From positions 18,700,141 through 18,764,140 of the forward strand of contig NC_052670.1 in NCBI RefSeq assembly GCF_016802725.1: DNA of 64,000 nt. The letters run 5' to 3'. Both the position numbers and the translations under genes were made by a program. The notes beneath the pieces were generated by a model. The model ran no database searches and was not told the origin of the DNA. It saw only the letters and a list, made by a program, of their open reading frames with translations. This DNA is from Solenopsis invicta (lineage: Eukaryota > Arthropoda > Insecta > Hymenoptera > Formicidae). Below, piece by piece: positions 11,371 to 20,321 of the stretch. Position 1 is the first letter of the stretch, and every line of letters starts with the position of its first letter.

Positions 11371-12137
11371 CCATAGACATAGGATCTATAGACCGAGCAT
11401 TCGAGGAGTGGGGACGTGAAAAACTAGAAAGAGATAGCAAGCTTTGGACCACTATTCTGTCTTTGTCTAATGACGCGCGTGGGGAATCTTCACTTGTTTT
11501 TTTTTTATATTTTGACGTCTACAAACGTAATAAAGAAACTGATAAATTTAACATTAATAAAACTAAGAATAAATGATTTATTTACTGAAAAGAAACATGC
11601 TTTTAATCAAGCTCTATTGATGGATCATAGAAATCAATTGATTTGTATTTTCTTAGAAAAGTTTTTCACTCTTTGTATACATCATTATGCTGCTTCTAAG
11701 AATAACAAAATTAGACAAATAAGATCTAAATTCACAAAACTCATTTTATTTAAAAATCAATAACATATATTATATATATAGATATATATAAAGATCAGCA
11801 GAGTTAATTTTTTTATTACTATTATGCCAGGTGCTTTAAATGTTTATTCAATACTTTATTGTTTAAATTTTAATACACAATTTTACATTATATATAATTT
11901 TGGCACTTTTTCCAATGCTTTTCAATTCCCCTTCATTCTTTTTTCACATTCACTTACATTTCCCTTTTCTTTTTCCCTAACCTTACCGAGAGTTTCGTTA
12001 CCTTTACTGTACCCCCACGCGCGTCATTAGACAAAGACAAAATAGTGGTCCAAAGCAGGCTATCTCTTTCTAGTTTTTCACGCGAGAACTTTACCCCCAC
12101 TCCTCGAATGCTCGGTCTATAGATCCTATGTCTATGG
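11371..12137. mobile_element. 767-bp non-autonomous element with about 125-bp inverted repeats
   Basis: The left end begins ccatagacataggatctata. The right end is its complement, and the arms match for about 125 bp, through to acgcgcgtgggg, with a few substitutions and one small indel. Both sides are flanked by TCACAA (11365-11370 and 12138-12143), an apparent 6-bp target duplication. The loop is AT-rich. It holds an open frame of 97 codons (11470-11763) without recognisable similarity, which I do not regard as a gene. Confidence 0.75.
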
Positions 12138-12241
12138 TCACAACGCGCGCTCGGCGCGTCACGCGCCGCGTTCGACAAGCGTTCCCACTCCGGTCGGCCC
12201 AGCCGCGCGCGCTGATTGATGCGTCCAACCGCGCGGACCGA

Positions 12242-12249
12242 TATATAAG
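12242..12249 (+). promoter_or_regulatory. TATA box of the candidate LTR
   Basis: TATATAAG stands in otherwise very GC-rich DNA. Some 25-35 bases downstream the sequence reads gagatcagatcgctcc, a plausible start region. Nine copies of a GGGNATTCTCGN-like word follow between about 12315 and 12575, which could be regulatory or structural. The function is inferred from position alone. Confidence 0.5.
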
Positions 12250-12886
12250 CCGGCAGTGGGAAGCCGAGATCAGATCGCTCCGAGCCACCGGTCTCCAACC
12301 TACTCCTCTTCAGCGCCGGGTATCCTCGGCACTCTCCTCGCTTGGGTATTCTTGAGCAACTCCTCAGGAACGGGAATACTTGTTTCCAACTACTTTACGG
12401 CGGGCATTCTCGTCGTTCCTAGCGGCTAGGAATACTCAGCCAATCCAATCCGCCTTCCGCGACGGCCATTCTCGTCGTTCCCGCTGCCGGGTATTCTCGG
12501 CCAATAGAAACCGTCCGTCCCGCACGTCCGTTCTCGGGGATTCTCGAGACTGACACCGTCGTCGGAGATACTCGACGCCGTCCCCCGGTACACGACTCAC
12601 TCGTAAACCAAACCCCACAGGGTGACAGCACCCCACGGGGTGAGATCACTTGGATCTCCATCGCCGACCGCTCTCGCGTATCGCGGAACCGTCCGCTGCG
12701 CCGTTCGCTTCCGCAATCGCGACTGGCCGTCGCGCGGGCCAATCACGGCCCGATTAACCGTTCTTTGAGTTCGCCGCCTCACGGCAACTCCGATTATTAA
12801 TTCCAAGCGCATATTGAATAATCGAGTCCGTCCGTTTCATTTTTGTGTGTTATCCGAAGCCGTTTAGCTTGTTTATTTTTATCTTT

Positions 12887-12892
12887 AATAAA
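12887..12892 (+). terminator. polyadenylation signal AATAAA of the candidate LTR
   Basis: AATAAA is followed by a GC- and T-containing stretch (ttccgtgcacgacttcgc). It lies about 640 bases after the TATA box, which fits the R region of an LTR. Confidence 0.4.
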
Positions 12893-13206
12893 TTCCGTGC
12901 ACGACTTCGCGCCACTATACCAGTCCGTTCTTTGGTTTAACTATTACTTCGCGCAGTGAATAATATTTCTGCCCGGTTCAACCAGTCGTTGCTCATGTAT
13001 TTTGCGCAGGTCCAATCGTTGCTTCATTTAACCGAATACTTCGGTTGCTTAGTACTATTTTTGTACGTAAATTATGTTTAACAAATATATTTATACATTT
13101 ATATTTTTATACCAAACCACGAAGTTATTATTAACAAAAACCCTGGCATCCGGCGAGCACATCCGAGCAACCTATCCCGATATCCCCCAAAAATATCAGC
13201 GTTACA

Positions 13207-13904
13207 ATGAAATGCGCTATTCATCATTTTGTATTCAGATGCATTCATATCTCCATGATATTATTTTTGAATTCAAATAAATTGAAATACGAAATACTAT
13301 TCATCATGTTAAATTCATATTATTTTTGGATTCAAATGGATTCAAAAAAATCTAAAGCGCAAATTCAAAAACATCAAAATGAATTTAATTCATTTCAATT
13401 CATTTTCATTTACTGGGCTTAGAATATATTATAATTCATGTATATAAAGATTTCTAAAAAAGATGCAAGTTTTTCATATATTTTTACATATTTTTCAGAT
13501 TTTATAAGATTTTTTCCAAAATAACAAAAGCATAAAAAATCAAAACAAACAAAAAAGACGTATTTTTTACAATAAAATTTATTTCTACTCAATCGTTAAA
13601 TAAACTATTAATGGCATAAAAATGGCGGTCGTGGAACCTGGGGTGGTGGAATTTCATTACTATTTTATTTAATTCACATGTCTTGCGGCTTAGGATGACT
13701 CCCGGTTATAATCGTCTTTCTATTTACACTTGTTCTATTTTATATGTATGTAATTATGTAGAACTAAGCTCAGCAAGACTATGTTTCGTTCTCTCTAATT
13801 CATAATACAATGAATGATCTCTTAATTTCTCAAAATTTAACATCAAATCAACTTAAATTAAATTAAATTAGATCAAATCAAAATTACAATCTTTGGTATC
13901 AACG
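13207..13904. other. AT-rich spacer, nothing recognised
   Basis: The first part (13207-13420) is made of variations on attcaaat and attcatat. Near 13860 there is a short aaatt repeat. I see no coding frame with family resemblance and no terminal repeats. Confidence 0.5.
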
Positions 13905-14794
13905 TGTAACGACCATGCTTTCTCAAACACGGACGTAGCTCCTCGTGCGGTGCAATGCGCGGAAATCAGGGCGTTCGTGTTGTTTTCGATGCGATCAGCT
14001 AGCCAATTTAATTTTAACTTTGCACGTGCGTAAGCTTTGCATATAATAGTTCTTGTCGTTTACTCGGCAAGCGCGGTGCGCTTGGTGACCAACCAGGCGC
14101 ACGGACAACCGGAAATCTGCGTCGCAAGACAATACGCCATGCGCGGCTTTTTAACTCGGTGTGCTGACTGTCGACATACGGTTGGTTTCGCGAAACACAT
14201 CAACGGATGTACCGATTGCGCTGAAAACGCTCAGTAGAGGCGAAGAACACTTCATTCCTTTCGCGGATCGATGCAAACGCGATGGATGTTGGCCAGGAGT
14301 TACCGGTTGTCAAGAACTCTCACATTAGCTAAACCTAAGTACTCTTAAGCCCGTAACCGGTAGTAGCATGAGGCAGGATTCGTTCCGTCGCCAAAAACAC
14401 TCGACAGAGGCAAAGGATACCTTATCTCTTGACGGTCCTGGGTGGCGTTTTCGGGAAAACTAATCGGCAGGTCGGGCTAGCCGATTAGTCAGAGATGAAG
14501 AGTCCAGCTTCTCTTCATCTCCAGGTTTATATACCCTGTTGAGAATATCTTGCGTGTTAGTGCAAATGTGCATGACGATTGCTAAAGATAGAACGAGCAT
14601 CTATGTACGGCCTGCCACCTATCAGCAGTCAGTTTCTTCCAAATTGTCTAATAAAGAAGCAGTTGTTTTCCAAATTGTCATAAATAAAACAGTTCTCGTT
14701 TATCTCTACACAAGCTCTATTCACTCAATTCATTGTTATCCTCTCTTCTAAGCTAGCTAAGAAGTAACTGAATAAGCAACTCCAATTCGTAACA
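13905..14794 (+). repeat. Copia 5' LTR
   Basis: It begins TGTAACGACC and ends CGTAACA, the TG...CA form of an LTR, and is 890 bp long. The end is fixed by the primer-binding site that follows directly. No second copy is present in the window, so the left boundary rests on the TG dinucleotide alone. Confidence 0.65.
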
Positions 14795-14811
14795 GGTTAT
14801 GGGCCCAGTTA
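14795..14811 (+). promoter_or_regulatory. Copia primer-binding site
   Basis: GGTTATGGGCCCAGTTA directly follows the LTR. The word TTATGGGCCCAG is the half-tRNA initiator-Met primer site known from insect Copia elements. It shows where minus-strand DNA synthesis would start. Confidence 0.75.
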
Positions 14812-14959
14812 CGATAATTTTCGGTGCTTCCAGATCGAGAGTCGAATTAAGCGATGGTGAGAGACAGAAAGCCACGAAACGTGCGTGTAGTGTCGGCATC
14901 GTTCGGTATCTGATTTGTTCTCGAGTTTCGCTAACGAGTGAAGAATGCGAACGACAATA

Positions 14960-15808
14960 ATGTCAAATAAGTTATCAATCAAACATTTGTCAAAGTTTGA
15001 CAGATCAAACTTCCTCGGTTAAAAATTCCAAATCACACAGATACTAGTTGCGTACAACTTAGTGATTGGTGCGAGAGCCAAGCCGGTAAACGCACAGACA
15101 ATGGAGGCCTGGGTAAAGGACAATGCCAAGGCGATGGGACTAATGTCCTCAGCGATAGAATACCCTCAGCTGGAGTGTCTCCTTGCATGTATCACTGCAA
15201 GGAAAATGTGGGATAAATTGGCACAGATCTATGCAGACAAGTCGGTTTCAAACAAACTGCTGTTGACGCAGCGATTTTATGAGGTTCGCATGAGCTCAAC
15301 AGATTCTATAGTCTCGTACATGGCCAAGAGAGGATACAGAATATGGCGTCTCAATTTGTGAATCTCGGTGAGAATGTGTCTGATAATGACACAAGTACCG
15401 GTGGACCTAACAGCTAAATACGCGGCGTTCCAAACAATATGGGATAGCATAAACCCGGCCAGGCAAACAATCGAGAATCTACAAGAGAAGCTGCTAATTG
15501 TAAGAGAGGAAAACCGGTTGAGTGTTGATACGGACGGAGCAACTGCATTAGCTGCGATAAAGATCAGCAAGACATCAGACAAAACATCTAGAAGTGAGGA
15601 CTCAAAGAAAAAGAGCAAGAAAAAACTGCATCAAGTAAAGTTTGCCACATTGAGTGTTATATTTGTCAGGCAAAGGGGCATTACGCACGCAAATGCTCCA
15701 AACAAAAGAAACAAGACAAAGACAAAGTCGACTGCGGTGAAGACGGTTCAAAAAATTGTACGTTTGTTACGACGTATTCGAGTGGCAAGCGAAACAATAA
15801 CAAACACG
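14960..15808 (+). pseudogene. Copia gag polyprotein, broken
   Basis: The start MSNKLSIKHLSKFD at 14960 precedes the typical Copia capsid-like region (WVKDNAKAMGLMSSAIEYP, ITARKMWDKL, NKLLLTQRFYEVRMS). A zinc knuckle, CYICQAKGHYARKC, lies near 15655-15700 and would bind the genomic RNA. Breaks include a TAA in place of the conserved Trp near 15019 (LG-stop-KFQITQILVAY) and frameshifts around 15330-15370 and 15640. The frame is cut at 15808 by the Gypsy-1 insertion. Confidence 0.85.
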
Positions 15809-16038
15809 TGTGGCGACTGCGTCACACGCATCGCACTTCCCCAAAGAAAAAGTTTCCACACACTAGTGGCGCTCATGTATATCACATAGTCTATGTTCTG
15901 TATAGTTATTCAAAGTCAGTCATGTAACCGTTTGTCTCTTGTAAGATTGAGTTGTAGAAAATATACTTAGAAAAGATAACGCGCTGTCAACTTTTCGGAT
16001 TCCTAGGCTTATCCACGCATATATCCTGTTTCGTCGCA
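15809..16038 (+). repeat. Gypsy-1 5' LTR
   Basis: It starts TGTGGCGACTGCGTC and ends GTTTCGTCGCA. It matches 20103-20321 with scattered substitutions and a few small indels. Confidence 0.88.
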
Positions 16039-16183
16039 TAGTGGTAATCCCGATGTTCACAAAAAGGTTAGCAAAGCAAGACAATGCCCAATAGATCGCT
16101 CTCCACCAAGAGTTACATCCGGTACGACGGACGGAGACCAAACGGGAAATCCCACAACCTCATCAGGTACGACGCAGCAGACA

Positions 16184-16455
16184 TGGTCTGTTTGTCGAGA
16201 TGACGAACTACAGAACTGTATTTACCCCCCCCCCCCAAGCCGCGATGACATCAATGTTCCAAATAGCGGCTGAGATACGAAACGTTCGCCAGCGGTGCAA
16301 GCTCACAAATTCCGCAACGTCAAGCTGCCCACCTTCTGGCAAAAACGTCCGAAACTTTGGTTTGTCCAGCTCAAAAGTGAGTTTATAGTATATAGAATCT
16401 GTTCTGACAAAATTAAATACAGCTCTGTAGTTCGTCATCTCGACAAACAGACCAT
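16184..16455. repeat. inverted duplication inside Gypsy-1 gag
   Basis: About 41 bp at 16184-16224 (beginning tggtctgtttgtcgag) recur in inverted orientation at 16415-16455. The right arm is in its natural place in the gag frame (VVRHLDKQTILAVVDIL), so the left arm is the displaced copy. A C13 run follows the left arm. A template switch during replication would explain it. Confidence 0.75.
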
Positions 16456-17010
16456 ATTAGCGGTTGTTGACATCCTCCAAGCACCATCATCGACAAATAG
16501 ATATCAGCAATTAAAAGAGACACTAAGCGCGTTTTATAGATTCCAAGGAAAAAAAGCTACGTCAGTTAATAGTAGGCATAGAGCTAAACAACAAAAAGCC
16601 CTCTGATTTAGTACGTGAACTGAAACAACTCGTAGCGTAAATGATAGAATGCTACAAACACTCTGGTTGCGGAGGCTACCCACACAAGTGCAAGAGACAT
16701 TGGCAATAGTAGACGATGTACCACTAAATAAATTAGCCAAGTTGGCAGATAAAATACTCAAGCGTAACCACGATTTTATTGCATTGATCAAGGCATCTGA
16801 AGCGGTGAGCTCGTCATCATCAACACAGACACTGGGCGAGTTAGAGAAAAAACTGGCAGCGCTAAAAGTTAAAGTTAAAAAAAGTCAAGATCTCGAGCCG
16901 CATCCAAAAATAGAATCCGCCGCAGATCATCGTCAAGTCGCTAGTCTAGCACGGAAGAAACCAACCTTTGTTTCTATCATTGTCGCTTTGGTGACAAGGC
17001 AATAAAGTGC
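16250..17010 (+). pseudogene. Gypsy-1 gag, broken
   Basis: The capsid-like region reads VKLPTFWQKRPKLWFVQLKSEF, then DKIKYSSVVRHLDKQTILAVVDIL. After a frameshift near 16600 come LQTLWLRRLPTQVQETLAI and LNKLAKLADKIL. This is the capsid-domain pattern of many insect Gypsy elements, which describes short LPPFW...WF motifs. A basic lysine-rich segment follows (LKVKVKKSQDL). No zinc knuckle is evident before the protease. Confidence 0.75.
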
Positions 17011-17109
17011 ACAAGGCCGAGAAGACTGGAACCAAAGCGGAAAACTAACCTCGACGTCGTCGACAGAAACAGTTAACGACGACGCGACCTGGACAAACCG
17101 TCTCCACGT

Positions 17110-19927
17110 CACGGACCGGCAAACAGGCCTTAGATTTCTTGTAGACACAAGAGCGGACATTTCGCTAATTCCTAGACGTAAGGTGGGTAAGAAATTACCA
17201 CGTTCCTCACTTCGGTTATTCGCAGCAAACGGCACAATGATCAACACAAATAGAGAAAAATTCCTAGATCTCGACCTAGGAGTACGTCGCTCATTCAAAT
17301 GGAAATTTAGCATAGCAAATGTATAAAAAGGCATCATAAGCGCAGACTTCTTAACCTATTTCAGCTTGATTGTGGACTTGAAAAACCGTTGTCTGGACGA
17401 TAATACCACAAACCTACATTAAAACGGAACCGTTGCGCATTCCGCGCATGTCACAATCAGCACCATAGCATCTCAATCTCCGTTTCACAAAATTCTTTCA
17501 GAATTTCCATCTCTCACGTAATCAAGTTCTCCAGCTACACTTAAAGCACTCGACATTAAACACTACATTCTCACAAATGGTCCTCCCATCACCCCCGAGA
17601 CGACTGTCGCCAGAAAAATTTAAGATCGCCAAGAAGGAATTTAGCTATTTAATTAAACCAGGAATGTGCAGACCCTCAAGTAGTCCATGGGCGGCGCCAT
17701 TACATCTCGTCACTAAAAATCAGCTCAATTCATGGAAACCATACGGAGATTTCAGGAGTCTAAATGCGGTTACGACATCGGACAGATACCCACTTCCGCA
17801 CATCCAAGATTTCACGACTGGCTCACATAAAAGCAAAGTTTTCTAAAAAATTGATTTGATATGAGCGTACTATCAAGTGGCAATAGCCGAGACAGACATA
17901 CAGAAAACTGCTGTGACAACGCCGTTCAGACTTTTTGAGTTTTTAGTTATGCCGTTCGGACTGCGCAACGCGGCACAAACATTTCAGCGCCTTATGAATT
18001 CAGTGTTGCGCGGTGTACAATTTAGCTTCTGTTATCTAGATGACATCTTAATCGCGTCAAGAAACAAGGAGGAATACATTGAGCACGTGCGTACAGTTCT
18101 TCGATGTCTCCACAAACATGGAATTAAAGTCAACGCCTCGAAATGCATTTTCAAGGTTTCTAAAATTCCGTTCCTAGAATATTTGGTTTCCAAAAACGGA
18201 ATCATGCCTTTACCAGACAAAGTTAAGGCTATACAGCATTTCAAGAAACCAACATGCATCAATAAACTTTGAAGATTCTTAAGCGTTATTACTATCGACG
18301 ATGCCTCAAGGATGCTGCCAAGACTCAACTCGTTTTAAACAAATACTTGAAAGATAGCCGTAAAAACGATAAACAGCCAATTGTTTAGACCGCAGAAGTA
18401 GAAGAAGCTTTTATCAAATGTAAGCAGAAGCTTTCCAGCGTAACCCAGCTAGCACACCCAGCCAAATCAGCACCACTTGTTTTCACGACCGACGCCTCCA
18501 ACGCCTTTTATCGGCGCAGCCTTAGTACAGTATACAAACGATAAAGTTAAACCAATTGTTTTCTTCTCTAAAAAGCTAAATAATACTCAGAAAAGATATA
18601 ACACGTATGATCGCAAATTTCTCGAAATTTTTGAATTGGTTAAATACTTTAAAAACATGTTAGATCGTCAAGTAGTAATTCGTACTGATCACAAGCCTTT
18701 AACTTACGCATTTTTACAGAAATTGGATAAGACATCGCAGAGACAAGCGCGCCAGTTCGATTTTATTGCGCAATATACAACACACATTGTGCACATAGCT
18801 GGCAATCGAAACACGGTAGCAGACCTTTTGTAAAAGAGGTTACCATGCCAATCATTACTACAACTGAAGAACTTGCAGAAGCATAGCAAACAGATGCAGA
18901 ACTACAAGACATTTTAAACTCAGATACTTCGTTAAAACTACAAAAATTTACGTTACCAGGTTCCAGGTTCAGTCAGCCCTATTTATTGCGATTGTTCTAC
19001 AGAAGAAATACAAGCATATATTTCTAAAGTTCTTAGAAAGAGAATCTTCGATCCAGATCAGACCCAAATTTATATGGGCAAGCATGGATAAAAACATTAA
19101 AAAATGAGCAAAGATGTGCATAGCCTGTCAAAAAGCAAAGATAAATCGACACACCAAAAATATACCTGCAAAAATTGTAGTACTGGATCAACGTTTTCAG
19201 CATGTACATCTGAACATCATCGGACCGCTTTCACCTTCACGCAACTATCGTTATTGCCTAACCATGATTGATCGGTTCTCTAGATAGCCGGAAGCAATAC
19301 CGTTAACAGAAATTATAGCTTAATTATTAACGATCACAGAAGCTTTCTACAATCACTGAGTGAGTAGGTTCGGCGCACCGCAGACAATTACCACCAATCA
19401 GAGAACACAATTCGAGGCTACTCTCTTTCGAGCATTATTCAACATAATCGGATGCAACAGGACGAGAACTTCAGCCTATCATCCGGCTTCAAATGGCTTC
19501 ATCGAGCGTTGGTATGCTCAAAGCCGCAATCATGTGTCAACGATGAAATCTGCAAGTAGAGTAAATATTTATCTACAATTCTCTTGGGTCTTCGTAACTG
19601 TTACAAAGAAGATATTAAAAGTTCAGTCGCGGAAATGCTATATGGCACAGCCCTACAAATTCCAGGTAATTTTTTCTCGGAGGAGGAATTGCCAGCTGAT
19701 CCAAAGATGTTCATCAAGATGTTCATCGTGAGTACATGAGAAATATTTGCGCACGCCCTACCTTACATCACAACAGGCATATTCCGTTTGCTCATGAAGA
19801 CTTATTTACCTGCACCTATGTCTTCGTAAGAGAGGACACAGTGCGGAAGTTACTGCAGCCACCGTACTCAGGACCATTTCCAGTTTTGCAACGTATCAAC
19901 AAGCGATTGTTCGCAATTAACATCTAA
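17110..19927 (+). pseudogene. Gypsy-1 pol: protease, reverse transcriptase, RNase H, integrase, broken
   Basis: The protease region reads FLVDTRADISLIPR, where Arg replaces the usual Gly of the D-[ST]-G triad. Reverse transcriptase spans about 17580-18280, with LIKPGMCRPSSSPWAAPLHLV, YGDFRSLNAVT, PFGLRNAAQTFQR and YLDD at 18033-18044. RNase H is at about 18470-18840 (IVFFSKKLNNTQKRYNTYDR, VIRTDHKPLTYAF). The integrase (about 19110-19730) shows HLNIIGPLSPS and TTNQRTQF, where both catalytic Asp residues have become Asn, then NGFIERW with the Glu kept. There are many stops (for example 17845, 18270, 18835) and frameshifts. Confidence 0.85.
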
Positions 19928-20102
19928 GGTAAGAACAACAATGTTTCTACAGAAAGATTCAAACCAGCTTATCTATCCAACCAGAATATAGAAGACACCC
20001 ACACAAAACCAACAACATCTGGACCTACACCAATACAAACATATCCAGGTCCCAAAAAGAAAGTTTAAATCGCAGCACCTCCGTACCACTAGAGGGGAGT
20101 GC

Positions 20103-20321
20103 TGTGGCGACTGCGTCACACGCATCGCAATTCCCCTAGGGAAAACTACTTGAGTGGCGCTCATGTATATCACACAGTCTATGTTCTGTACAGTTATTCA
20201 AAGTCATGTAACCATTTGTCTCTTGTAAGATTGAGTTATGGAAAATATACTTAGAAAAGATAACGCGTTGTCATTCTTTCGGATTCGTGGGCTTATCCAT
20301 GTATATATCCTGTTTCATCCA
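20103..20321 (+). repeat. Gypsy-1 3' LTR
   Basis: It starts TGTGGCGACTGCGTC and ends GTTTCATCCA. It is the partner of 15809-16038. A purine-rich tract precedes it at about 20091-20102. Confidence 0.88.

Larger units (their letters stand above)
11242..13206 (+). repeat. candidate solo LTR, interrupted by an inverted-repeat element
   Basis: After removal of the nested element (11371-12137) a GC-rich block of about 1.2 kb remains, starting tgtaatgttgcgccc and possibly ending cagcgttaca. It has a TATA box (12242-12249) followed by a CA-containing initiator-like stretch, and an AATAAA at 12887-12892 in the right order for an LTR. No adjacent retroelement genes match it. Four bases at each end (ataa and atga) are only similar. 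The solo LTR call is therefore tentative; a host promoter region is the alternative. Confidence 0.4.
15809..20321 (+). mobile_element. Gypsy-1: short-LTR Gypsy element inserted in Copia
   Basis: Two LTRs of about 220-230 bp flank gag, protease, reverse transcriptase, RNase H and integrase in the Gypsy (Ty3) order. A purine stretch, agaggggagtgc, just before the 3' LTR is the likely polypurine tract. The Copia coding sequence continues on either side. I could not see a matching target duplication (left acacg, right ttcgt), so one end may have decayed. All genes are degenerate. Confidence 0.88.

Noticed and set aside
11470..11763. 97-codon frame in the loop of the 767-bp element
   Set aside because: It is AT-rich, with low-complexity Leu/Ile/Lys composition, no recognisable domain and a start in the inverted arm.
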